A DNA stretch of 64,000 nucleotides, from contig JAVSML010025228.1 of the NCBI GenBank assembly GCA_038503035.1, positions 100,941-164,940 of the forward strand. The letters are read 5' to 3'. How positions within the stretch are numbered: position 1 is the first letter of the stretch; each line of letters begins with the position of its first letter. The position numbers and the translations under genes are program-made. Of this stretch, positions 54,861 through 64,000 are shown in pieces. This DNA comes from Crocodylus rhombifer. Taxonomy: Eukaryota; Chordata; Crocodylia; Crocodylidae. The notes under the pieces were generated by a model. That model saw only the letters and a program-made list of their open reading frames with translations. It did no database searches and was not told the DNA's origin.

Positions 54861-55527
54861 AGCAGAAACTGAAGTCAGGTGTGGGCTTCCCCATCCTAGA
54901 AGGTACCATTTTATTTCTCATAATGCTGGGTCTGTCTGGTTCTGTTTTGTACACATGGCTTGATCAACAGTAGCTCCCTTTACTTCCCTTGAGTGGAGAA
55001 GGGAAGAAGAGAGCTCCTGACACCCAGCACCTGTTGATCTTCTTCTTGAACAAGAAAAGTCTTTACAGATGAAAGAGTTCTATGTGCAACCTCAGTGCAA
55101 CTCTACAATACTCAGAAGCCCTGGCCAGGGGAGAGGAAGAAGAAGTACTTTACTGCAATCCCTCCAGTCTGAAGCAATGAAGGATTGAGGGAACAAATAG
55201 GCTTTAGCTCCCCATTCCTGTCCCTCTTCTTCCCCAGCTTTGGAGGTAAACAGACCTTGGAGTCCCTTCCTTCAGCTGATTTCTTGAATGATCCTTTCTC
55301 CTAGCTGTAGTGTTATATAGTCTCATCTTACAACCTTTCTAAAATATCTAGCAGAAACTGAAGTCAGGTGTGGGCTTCCCCATCCTAGAAGGTACCATTT
55401 TATTTCTCATAATGCTGGGTCTGTCTGGTTCTGTTTTGTACACATGGCTTGATTAACAGTAGCTCCCTTTACTTCCCTTGAGTAGAGAAGGGAAGAAGAG
55501 AGCTCCTGACACCCAGCACCTGTTGAT
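54861..55527 (+). repeat. Young partial tandem duplication, period 489 bp
   Basis: The 178-bp segment 54861-55038 recurs at 55350-55527 with only two differences seen (C/T in TTGATCAAC and G/A in GAGTGGAG), so about 99 percent identity. Between them is 311 bp of single-copy sequence. This is either a 1.4-copy tandem duplication or a short direct-repeat-flanked unit. The repeat ends do not show the LTR TG..CA signature. Confidence 0.9.
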
Positions 55528-55690
55528 ATTTTATCAAATGAAATTATGTGAATTGAAAATAGCTTCATCTTTCTCTTTTTAAATCAGGTGTCCAGCAACC
55601 ATGGCTGTAAAGCTGAGTTTAAAATGGGACTCCACTTTACTGTAAATAAACCACCATAGTTTAAAAATGCAAGATTTTTGTTAAACTAAC

Positions 55691-55924
55691 CTCATGATTT
55701 TGAAGAATCTGATCCCTGATCTTAAACCAGTTGGGCCTGGTGATTATGCTGATATTTAGTTCAGAAAGCAATGCTGTACCTTCCTGAGTATTGGTACTGG
55801 GAAGGATCTGCCAGGAACTCCTTACATCAGGGGCATAGACAAATGCCAGGAACAAATACTCATAGAACTGAAGGTCATCTTTCTTACAGAAATTCTTACA
55901 GAAATCAATCTTTTCAACTGCCAT
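55691..55924 (-). CDS. Candidate first coding exon, unrecognised protein
   Basis: The - strand begins with ATG at 55924 (an in-frame TAG lies six codons upstream) and runs 78 codons without a stop to GAG/GTTAGT, a good donor in phase 0 at 55691. The sequence has balanced composition: it opens MAVEKIDFCKNFCKKDDLQF, continues through YEYLFLAFVYAPDVRSSWQI, and ends near RPNWFKIRDQIL. It is unlike the repeat-derived frames elsewhere and carries no simple repeats. I do not recognise the family. The downstream exon at 53200-53336 (-) could belong to the same gene. A retained pseudogene exon is the main alternative. Confidence 0.5.
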
Positions 55925-55929
55925 TTTTA

Positions 55930-56930
55930 TTAATAAGTGCTACAGAAGTCAGCCCAGCATCCTCTAGACAGACGGTGAGGTGTATTGTCACATATTAAAC
56001 AACACATTTTTCTCCAGTTGAAATAAACTAGAAGCTTTATTAATACACTAGGGGCCTAGGGTTGAATATAAATTCATTGGAATGAGTTAAAAACAATCTG
56101 CAGGGCTATGAAATAGGAACTTCATTATCACAAGCATCTAACAGACAGCAGAATTGCAGAGCAAAGGATAGCTTGATTGGTGGAATAGCAAGATTATTAA
56201 AAAGAAAAGAGGGTTGTTAACACCTCTGGAATGAAGAATTTAGAAAGGATCAGGTAGATTATAATGAACCACTAAGTCAAGTGACTTCCTCAGCACTGCC
56301 CGACTAGAAATGCTGCCAGGCAATTGAATTTAAACTTTAGGTTGACCAGGATCCACCAGTGCCCCTTCCACCCCAGATCTGCCCCTGGACCTAGTGCTGC
56401 AACCATCCTTGCTTGCCCTTATCAAAGCCCCTTAATCTCCATGACCACCTTCAACAAGATTGTTTCAAGACTGGGCTCAATGTACATAATTAGGTGAAGG
56501 TGGGAGATAATGATTACCCTTTCCACCTGTCTCATCTCTCACCACAGAGACCCAAATTCCAGGCCATTCTTATCCTCCCCTCATTAATTCCCTGCTCTTT
56601 CCTCAGACAGTTTGCCCTTGCCAGTCAGCTGGAATGACAGATCAGGGAAGCTGCCAGCATTGACCTCAGAGAACTTGTCTATACCATGTCAGTGGTGGGT
56701 CTTAGGACAGATGGGAATGAGCAAATCTCGTGTCTTTAAGATGGTCATATCTGTATGGTACAGACCACCTTTTGTAAAACACTATAAAAGCGTTATATAT
56801 AACAAACAGCATAGTTGTAAGGGATGTTAAGATTGCTGATAGTTCATTACCATAATGTATGACATATTTCTGGAATATAACATTTGCGTTAGTCCTACTT
56901 TTGGGAGAAGGATAGCAGTCCTCAGTGTTG
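55930..56930. other. Sequence upstream of the candidate exon, no feature recognised
   Basis: If the exon at 55691-55924 is real, its promoter or 5' exons should lie here, on the - strand. I could not identify a TATA box, CpG island or exon. Confidence 0.35.
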
Positions 56931-56934
56931 AAAT

Positions 56935-57690
56935 AGGTTAGGGACTATTTAGAAAAGCTGGTGGACAAGTCTGTGGGGCCAGATGCAATGCATTCAAGGA
57001 TGCTGAGGCAGTTGGATGATATGATTGGAGAGCTGCTGGCCATTATCTTCGAAAACTTCTGGTGATCAGGGAGGACCTGGACAGCTACAAAAAGGCAAAT
57101 ATAGTGCCCATCTTTAAGGGGAAGAAGGAGGATCCAGGGAATTACAGACCAGTCAGCCTCACTTCAATCCCTGCAAAAATGGTGGAACAGGTCCTCAAGG
57201 AATCCATTCCTAAACACTTGGAGGAAAGGTGGTGATTAGGAACAGTCAGAATGGATTCACCAAGGGCAAATCATGCCTAACCAACCTGATTGCCTTCTAT
57301 GATGAAATAACCAACTCTATGAATGCAAGGAAAGCAATGGACATCATATACCCTGACTTTAGTAAGGTTTTTCATATGGTCTCCCACAGCATTCTTGCAA
57401 GCATGCTGAGGAATTATGGGCCGGATGAATAGACTGTAAGGTGGATACAAAGCCAGCTGGATTGTTGGACTCAGTGGGTAGTGATCAATGTCTCAAGGTC
57501 AAGTTGGCAGCCAGTATCAACTGAAGTGCCCCAGGGGGCAGTCCTGGCACCTATTTTGTTCAGTATATTCATTAACAGAAGATGGGGTGGATTGCTGGGG
57601 CACATGACTTCTGTGGGGAGGCTGAGGCAACTTGGCTTATTTAGTCTGAAGAAGAGAAGTGCTCAGACAATACAGGAAGATTTTGGAGCG
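56935..57690 (+). mobile_element. CR1 LINE copy A, internally deleted
   Basis: The RT is seen from KLVDKSVGPDAM-like sequence through VIRNSQNGFTKGKSCLTNL, IIYPDFSKVFHMVSHSILA (family: IYLDF) and STEVPQGAVLAPILFSIFIN. At about 57575 it jumps directly to WGGLLGHMTSVGRLRQLGLF, a block that normally lies several hundred bases further on. The catalytic FADDT block is thus missing by internal deletion. Confidence 0.8.
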
Positions 57691-58154
57691 TTGGGGACAA
57701 CTTTGACACTGGTGCAAGTGCTGGAGTGGGCAACTAGGGGCTATGCTCTTCTTCAGCTCGTGCTCACAAACAGGGAAGAATTGGTGGGGAAAGTACTAGT
57801 GGATGGCAACTTGGGCAGCAGTGACCACAGGATGATTCAGTTCAGGATCCTGAGGAAAGGAAGGATGGAGAGCAGCAGAGTAAGGACCCTGGACTTCAGA
57901 AAAGCAGACTTCAACTCACTCAGGGAACACATGGGCAGGATCCCCTGGGAAGCCAGACTGAGTGGGAGAGGAGTCCAGGAGAGCTGGCTGTACTTCAGAT
58001 GAGCCTTACTGAGAATGCAGGAACAAACCATCACAATGTACAGGAAGACTAGCAAGTGTAGCAGAAGACCAGAAGTTTAGCAGGGAACTCTTCAGTAAGC
58101 TAAATCACAAAAAGTAAGCTTATAGGAAATGGAAACTTGGACAAATAACTAGCA

Positions 58155-58342
58155 CAGTATTTCCCAACCAGTGTGCTGCAGCACAGAAGTGGGCCATCAG
58201 AAATGAAGAGGTGTGCCACAGAATTTTGCCATGGCAATGAGCTTCAATAGGTATGAGGATGGGGAATGCCTTAACAGGTATGCCGTGGAAAATTTGTATT
58301 AATGCAAGTGTGCCTTGGGCTAGAAAAAGTTGGGAAGAATAG
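58155..58342. mobile_element. hAT-like MITE in CR1 copy B
   Basis: Ends CAGTATTTCCCAACC and, in reverse complement, CTATTCTTCCCAAC. The interior has GTGTGCTGCAGCAC and TGTGCCTTGG. The neighbouring CR1 text (ACTAG before, AGAGCATTGCTTGGGCATGC after) matches the uninterrupted copy near 25605-25650. The target duplication is not clear. Confidence 0.65.
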
Positions 58343-58556
58343 AAGAGCATTGCTTGGGCATGCAGGGATCAAGTCAGGAAGGCCAAAGTGCATTTGGAGC
58401 TGCAGCTAGCAAGGGATGTGAAGGGTAACAAGAAGTGTTTCTACAAGTATGTCAGTAGCAGGAGGAGGATCAGGGAAAGTGTGGGTTCCTTACTGAATTG
58501 GGGAGACAATCTTGAGAAAGTAGATGCAGAAAAGGCTGAAGTGCTCAATGCCTTAG

Positions 58557-59360
58557 ATTCCATAGATTTCATAGACATTAGGGGCTGGAAGGGACCTTGC
58601 GAGATCATCGAGTCCAGCCCCGCTGACATAGGCAGGAAGTCTGCTGGAGTCAAATGATCCTAGCAAGATATGCATCCAAATGCCTTTTGAATGAGTCCAC
58701 AGTAGGTGCTTGCACCACCTCTGTGAGGAGTCTGTTCCAGACCCTGCACACTCAGACTGTAAAGAAGTTTTTCCTTATGTCCAATCTAAATTGGTCTTCC
58801 AGAAATTTGTGGCTGTTAGACCTAGTTATCCCTTGGGAAGCCCTGGTGATCAACTGTTGTCCCAGATCCTGATGCACCCCCTCTTATATACTTACAGGCT
58901 TCTACCAGGTCCCCCCTGAGCCTTGTCTTCTTCAGGCTGAAGAGTCCCATGTCCCTCAGCCTCTCCTTGTAAAACTTGCTGTCTTGGCCTTTGATCTCTT
59001 GGCCTTGCTCTCTTGGCCTTTGATCATGTGGGTGGCTCTCCTTTGGCCACCCTTTGGGTGGCTCTCAAGCTTATCCACATCCCTCCTGAGGTGGGGGCCC
59101 AAAATTGGATGCACTACTCCAGCTGCAGCCTCACTAAGGCCAAGTAGAGTGGGAGGATGATGTCCCTGGTTTTGCTTGAGATGCATCTGTGGATGCATGC
59201 CAGAGTTTGTTTTGTTTTGCCAGCTACGGCATTGCATTGGTGGCTTATGTTCATCTTGTGGTTAATCAAGACCCCAAGTCTCTTTTAGCTGTGGTGCTAG
59301 CGAATGTTGCACTGCTGAGCCTATAAGTATGATGCTGGTTTTTCCTCCCAAGGTGGAGCA
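58557..59360 (-). mobile_element. CR1 LINE copy C, antisense inside copy B
   Basis: The 3' end (ATTCCATAGATTTCATAG and GGGGCTGGAAGGGACCTTGC) lies at 58557 and the element reads right to left. Coding relics include LTLLGLSEAAAGVVHPILGP-like and LRRDVDKLESH strings of the RT C-terminal region, broken by frameshifts and a duplicated GATC..CTCTTGGCC patch near 58985-59025. It ends at about 59360. About 100 bp of unrelated sequence (59365-59470) separates it from the resumption of copy B. Confidence 0.85.
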
Positions 59361-59469
59361 CCCTACACAGTTATATCCCCTTTCCCATGCTGCCCCAGTA
59401 TTTTAACACAGAGGGTCTCAGGACACCCTCCTGGGTTGCTAAACTTGGTTTGAAGGAAAGTGTACTGCT

Positions 59470-60740
59470 CTTTTGCCTTCTTTGCCTCAGTCTCACAGGC
59501 GAGGTCAGCTCCCAGACTACTATACTGGGCAGCAGAGATTGTGGAGGGGGTGAGCAGCCCTCAGTTATTGAGGGACTACTTAGAAAAACTGGACGTGTGT
59601 AAGTCCATGGGGCTGGATAGGATGCACCTGAGGTTGCTGAGGGAGTTGGCTAATGTGATTGCAGAGCCGTTGGCCATCATCTTTGAAAACTCATGGTCAT
59701 CAAGAGAGGTCCCAGATGATTGGAAAAGGGCAAATATACTGTCCATATTTAAGAAAGGGAAGAAGAAGGATCCAGGGAACTACAGACCAGTCAGCTTCAC
59801 CTCAGTTCTTGGAAAAATCATGGAGCAGATCCTCAAAGAATACATTTTTAAGCACTTGGAGGAGAAAAAGGTGATTAGAAACAATCACCATGGATTCACC
59901 AAGGGCAAGTCACACCTGACCAACATGATTGCCTTCTATGACAAGGTGAGTGGCTCTGTGGATGTGGGGAGACAGATAGACGTGGTGTACCTTTATTTTA
60001 ACAAGGTTTATGATACGGTCTTCCACAACATTCTCACAGGCAAACTAAGAAAATATGGACTGAATGGATGGACTGTCAGGTGGATAGAAAACTGGCTGGA
60101 GCATCAGACCCAGAGAGTAGTGATCAATCACTCAATGTCTACTCGGCAGCTGGTATCAAATGGAGTGCCCCAAGGGTCAGTTCTGGGGCCAGTTTTGTTC
60201 AATATCTTCATCAAGGACCTGGAAAATAGCATAGAGTTCACACTCAGCAAGTTTGTAGATGACACCTAGCTGGGGGAGTAGTAAATATGCTGGAGGGTAG
60301 GGCTAGGATTCAGAGTGACCTACACAAATTGGAAGATTGGGCCAAAATGAACCTCACAAGGTTCAACAAGGACCAGTGCAAAGTCCTGGACTTAGGACAG
60401 AACAATCCCATGCACCAGTACAGGCTGAGGACTGATGGGCTGGGCAGCAACTCTGCAGAAAAGGATGTGGAAATTACAGTGGGATAATAAGCTGTGTGAT
60501 AATAAGCTGAATATGAGCCAGCAATGTGCCTTTGTTGCCAAGAAGGCTAACGGCATACTGAGCTGCACTGGTAGATGTGTTGCCAGTAGGTTAAGGGAAG
60601 TGATTATTCTCCTCTATTCAGCATTGGTGAGGCCACATCTGGAGTACTGTGGTTGGTTTTGGGTCTCCCACTACAGAAGGGATGTGGACAAATTGGAGCG
60701 AGACCAGCAGAGGGTAACAAAAATGGTCACTCTCACACAC
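59470..60740 (+). pseudogene. Reverse transcriptase of CR1 copy B
   Basis: The long frame 59460-60269 reads [111 protein letters not shown] and FVDDT, then a stop. The first catalytic Asp (YLDF) is Tyr here (YLYF), while the DD pair is kept (FVDDT). A second frame (60435-60752) carries RPHLEYCGWFWVSHYRRDVD. It is inactive but one of the least broken RTs in the window. Confidence 0.85.
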
Positions 60741-60945
60741 TGTAAAGGTTAATTACTTTTAAGGCAGTTTCCAGTAACATATGCTACTACACATCCTAAT
60801 CCAATTAGAAAGGGCCCTACATGGTTAAACTGGACCCTGAATGTAAATACACATGTGAGAATATGGATGTACATACATTTTGGAACACCAGTTTGTACAT
60901 AAGTCATGAGCGTACCAGTGTATAGCATGCAAAACAAGGCACACA

Positions 60946-61821
60946 GGGCACTTGTACACATGATGGGGGTTTAGTCCTCAGGGTTCTGTTCTATTCCCCC
61001 TAAACTGGAACAGTGGGTTTTTAATTGAAATTCCCTGGGCCCAATCCTTTTTTTCCTCGAAGCTGGAACCTGCCTGTGGCCAGGGACAAGCTGCCGCTGA
61101 GCCAAGCAGCCCCGGAGCTGCAGGAAGCCTTGGTCCTTCCCTCTGTGGTGGTGACACCCCCCAACCTGGGGCTGCCTGGGCAGGCTGCTAGTGGGCCAAG
61201 TGCTGCCCCACCTTGGAAGCAGCACCTGGCCCAATCCAACTGTTCTCTGAGCCTGCCTGGAGAGCAGTGGCCAGCACCCTTCCAGCAGGCAGGCTCCCGG
61301 AGCAGTTGGATTGGTCCAGGTGCTGCCTCTGAACTGGGGCAGCACCCAGCCCACTAGTAGTCTTCCCAGGTGGCCCCAGGGGGTATTGCCACCATGTAGG
61401 GAGGATGGAGGCCCACTGTAGCTCAGGGACTGCTCAGCCTGCCAGCAGCTGGCCCCACAGCCATGGGAGAGGTGGTCAGGCTCTGCAAAAAAAAAAAAGA
61501 AAAAAAAAGGATCAAGCCCCTTGCTACTTTAGCCTTCAGCATGTGCTTACCAAAGGCAGAAGCAACGAAGGAGCTGATCCTTTTTTTTCTGCGGAACCTG
61601 CCCACCCCTCCCCCGGCTGGGGGCCAAGCTGACAGCTGCACCACTGCAATTTGCAGTGTTGCAAACTAAATTACGTCTAGATGTAGTTTAGTTTGTAATG
61701 ATGCAGACTTATCTATCCCCCCTGCAAACTGGTGCATGTGTAATGTGTGATGCTATTAATCCATACAAATGGCATTTTCATCTCATGACCATTGTGACGA
61801 CTATCATGTGTACAAGTGCCC
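60946..61821. mobile_element. 876-bp inverted-repeat element with GC-rich core
   Basis: The termini GGGCACTTGTACACATGAT are perfect 19-bp inverted repeats (left at about 60946, right ending at about 61821). The GC-rich core (61060-61480) gives open frames on both strands with Pro/Ala/Gln-rich translation. No transposase motif is seen, so I read it as non-autonomous. Short A-runs lie near 61488-61508 and there is an inverted GGATCAAGCCCCTTG / GGAGCTGATCC-like pair. The target duplication is not clear. Confidence 0.75.
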
Positions 61822-61824
61822 ACA

Positions 61825-62730
61825 ATTATGATCAGTAGAGGGAGAGAGCATGTGTACAGGATAGTGAGGGTTTAGGTAATGTGAATGTTTGACTAGCTAT
61901 GCAAGTATATTTGTTTCCTTGCAAATGACTGTGTGAGTAGGCATGTGCGGAGGAAAGTGTGTACATCAGTGGACATGCATGCACATATGTGTGCAACTGT
62001 CTTTATTAGCATCAAATATAAGTTGAATTACATACAGATTCCTTCCTTCTCAAACCAGGCAGCCAGAACTGCTGTACTGTTTTTTATGTGTGCTAGCTCC
62101 CTTTTGTGGCCACTTGGCAAGTGATCAGATTAAGCATGTATTAAGATATAATATGTTTTAACACCCAGTAAGACCCCACATCACACATTTGCTGGCAACT
62201 CAAGAATTTGCTTTTGACAAAGTCCTTTCTGAGTAAGTCAGGTTTGTGGAAAACAGCTTATATTTAATAGATTCAGGAAATTCAAATATAATATGGACAC
62301 ATGTGAGCAAGGTAGAAATAGCTGTTGTGACCTCTAACTGAAGCCAGCATAGAAGGCTTGGCTGTAGCATATAAGTGTGATGTTTCACAACGAATCATTC
62401 TGACCCCTGGCAAACATTACATTTGTTGCATGATTAATGCACATTTTGAACATTAATTGTAACATGCCAAGACATTACAGTAATTTATCATGCAATGAAA
62501 ATGAAGAATGCATTGCAAAAATGGTGAACCTACCTCAAAGTTACTTGTTGAAAATGGAATTTCTTCATAGCAGGTAAGTATCTTGTATTAATTTCAGTAT
62601 CTGGCATGTTACTTAGGCCCTTCACTATCCCACTGTGCACTGCTTTTCCTTCCCCCTCCAAGGGACAGGAAGGAGAGAAAACAGTTAGCCACTAGGCAAA
62701 TTGTCAGGGAGACTTCCAAGCAGCCCTCTC
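61825..62730. other. Intergenic, no gene recognised
   Basis: AT-rich with TGTG/CATG phrases and no supported frame. Confidence 0.4.
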
Positions 62731-62736
62731 CTGATT

Positions 62737-62813
62737 GGCTGCACAACCAGAAAAGCATTTGTCTGGTTGGTAATATGGCTGCACAACCAGAAAAGCATTT
62801 GTCTGGTTGGTAA
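62737..62813 (+). repeat. 40-bp tandem duplication
   Basis: GGCTGCACAACCAGAAAAGC and the following TTTGTCTGGTTGGTAA occur at 62737 and again at 62777 without a difference. The second unit lacks its last three bases. Confidence 0.95.
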
Positions 62814-62994
62814 GAGATGCAGCAAGAGGTATATGTGTTATTTATTTATTTTTGTTCTAGCATACAACACATAATAGAATGTTTCATCATAAAATAGTAG
62901 ACACGTAAGAAATATAGACAGCTTAGTCTGATTCGGGCAGTTTTCCAGGGTAAAGTAGAATGCCATTTCATGATTTAGGCATTTAAGGGAGCAT

Positions 62995-63200
62995 CTACAT
63001 GTTGCCCTATGGCAACTTAGTGACATGATATGTCACCGTACAGCTCGCTACAATGATTTAACTATCACATGGGTCTACATATGATTGCCAGCTACGATAC
63101 CGTAGCAGCATGTTCTCCCAGTATAATGTGCCTCTATGGTGACGTAGTGGCAAAATCTAGCTGTATGCCACATGCATGGCACAGTAACTGTCCATACTGT
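62995..63200. mobile_element. MITE-like sequence at the truncated end of a CR1
   Basis: GGAGCATCTACATGTTGCCC resembles the left ends of the 44971/45305 group. The interior has TATGGCAACTTAGTGACATG and inverse TATGGTGACGTAGTGGCA-type phrases. The right end was not found. It borders the CR1 RT at about 63200, so it may have replaced the CR1 3' part. Confidence 0.5.
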
Positions 63201-64000
63201 CCTACCTTGCAGCCAGTTTCCCACCCACTGAGCTGTTGAGCAGTTTAGGCAACAATCTTTCAATTTTCCCACGAGGATATTGTGAGATATTAGATCAAAG
63301 TTCTTTTGGAAGTCTAGGTATATAATGCCAACCTCCTCTCCCATGTTCAGGTAGCGAGATACCTCATCATAGAAGGAGATGAGATTGGTAACACAGGACC
63401 TGCCCACAACAAAGCCAGAATCCTGCCCTCTATGGGTGAGTTGCACATAGACTTCTTGATGAGTTCTTCTAGGATTTTCCCTGGGATAGAAGTTAGACTG
63501 ATTGGCCTATAGCTGCCCAGTTCCTCCCTCTTCCCCTTCTTGAAGATGGGCACAATGTTGGCCCTCTTCCAATCCTCAAAGATCTCCCCTGAGCACCACA
63601 ATTTTTTTTAAAAGATTCTCCAAGTTTTCTGCAAAGGCCTCAGCCAGCTCCTTCAGCACTCTTGGGTGAAGTTCATTTGGTCCTACTGACTTATAAATGG
63701 CTAGATTTTCTATTTGGTTATGCACCAGCTCAGCATCAGTAGCAGGAAGGCTATTCCCACCATGCCTCATGTGAGCCTTATATCACATGTTTTTTCCACT
63801 TGGTCTGGTGAAAAACCAAAGCAAAGTGGGCATTCAGGAGTTGTTTTCTCCTGGGTGTCAGTTACCAGCTGTCCTGAAGTGTGTAGCAGGGCCCCCACCC
63901 TGCCATTTGTTTTCCTTCTGCTCCCTACATACCTAAAGAAGGACTTTTTATTGTCCTTGACTCCTGTTGCTAACTTGAATTCAGTCACTTTAGCTTTCCA
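63200..64000 (-). mobile_element. CR1 LINE, continuing past the window edge
   Basis: From the right edge the - strand reads KDNKKSFFRYVGSRRKTNGR, IYKSVGPNELHPRVLKELAE, WKRANIVPIFKKGKREELGS, YRPISLTSIPGKILEELI and FVVGRSCVTNLISFYDEVSR followed by IIYLDFQKNFDLISHNILVG. So the linker and the N-terminal half of the RT are present. The catalytic FADDT block and the 3' end are missing beyond 63200. Frameshifts lie near 63590 and 63440, and there is a GGTGAGTTGC-type change near 63435. Confidence 0.85.

Larger units (their letters stand above)
57690..60740 (+). mobile_element. CR1 LINE copy B, interrupted twice
   Basis: It starts in the end of the endonuclease (VQVLEWATRGYALLQLVLTN, then VDGNLGSSDHRMIQFRIL) directly after copy A's 3' coding part. 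It continues through [17 protein letters not shown] to 58560, resumes at about 59470, and runs to 60740. A hAT-like MITE (58155-58342) and an opposite-strand CR1 (58557-59360) interrupt it. The order endonuclease after RT shows that A and B are separate insertions or a tandem arrangement. It lacks a 3' terminus: sequence changes abruptly at about 60740 after GAGGGTAACAAAAATGGT. Confidence 0.85.

Noticed and set aside
54861..55527. LTR pair of a tiny retroelement
   Set aside because: The 178-bp repeats do not begin TG and end CA at their borders, there is no target duplication, and there is no primer-binding-like site. A tandem duplication is simpler.

Overview
The window looks like vertebrate, and specifically sauropsid, nuclear DNA; I favour a crocodilian, with a turtle as the alternative. 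The reasons are many diverged CR1 LINE copies on both strands (including the typical 3' end in which a TTTCATAG-like repeat abuts the GGCTGGAAGGGACCT block), a Penelope-like element with a GIY-YIG nuclease, a Ty3/gypsy remnant, solo LTRs, MIR-type SINEs and many short inverted-repeat DNA transposons. Base composition is mixed, there are two assembly gaps (19895-19904 and 36275-36672), and there are no prokaryote-like operons. All repeat identifications rest on reading motifs, not on a database search.

Layout. 1-4.4 kb: a diverged inverted duplication (1-760 against 1711-2990) carrying a shared exon-like block, followed by the 3' exons of an unrecognised coiled-coil gene on the + strand that ends in a stop codon and an AATAAA signal. 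4.6-9.1 kb: a decayed Penelope-like element on the - strand, interrupted by a hAT-type MITE, then a Harbinger-like MITE. 9.3-16.4 kb: a perfect 24-bp palindrome, a purine-rich minisatellite, a CR1, and a broken Myb/SANT-like domain. 17-24.6 kb: mostly AT-rich non-coding DNA with several MITEs. 24.6-27.2 kb: the longest CR1, with endonuclease and reverse transcriptase remnants. 30-32 kb: a MITE split by a 1-kb solo LTR, then a 633-bp Tigger1-like element. 34.5-38.4 kb: a Ty3/gypsy remnant (gag zinc knuckle, protease, RT pieces) on the - strand with a nested CR1 that runs into an assembly gap. 39.2-40.4 kb: a long fold-back element with a perfect 8-bp target duplication. 42.8-43.7 kb: a solo LTR with a perfect 5-bp target duplication. 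45-50.5 kb: MITEs and two related CR1 3' ends. 52.8-55.9 kb: a short Penelope-like tail insertion containing a perfect 38-bp hairpin, two candidate protein-coding exons on the - strand, and a young 489-bp tandem duplication. 56.9-60.7 kb: at least three stacked CR1 copies. 60.9-64 kb: an inverted-repeat element, a 40-bp tandem duplication and a CR1 that runs off the right edge.

Few host genes are visible: the 3' end of a gene at 3162-4364 (+), probably with damaged upstream exons, and one or two exons on the - strand between 53.2 and 55.9 kb. Everything else that can be recognised is transposon-derived and broken. The most notable item is the Tigger1-like element, because this family is best known from mammals. 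No new multi-gene system was found.
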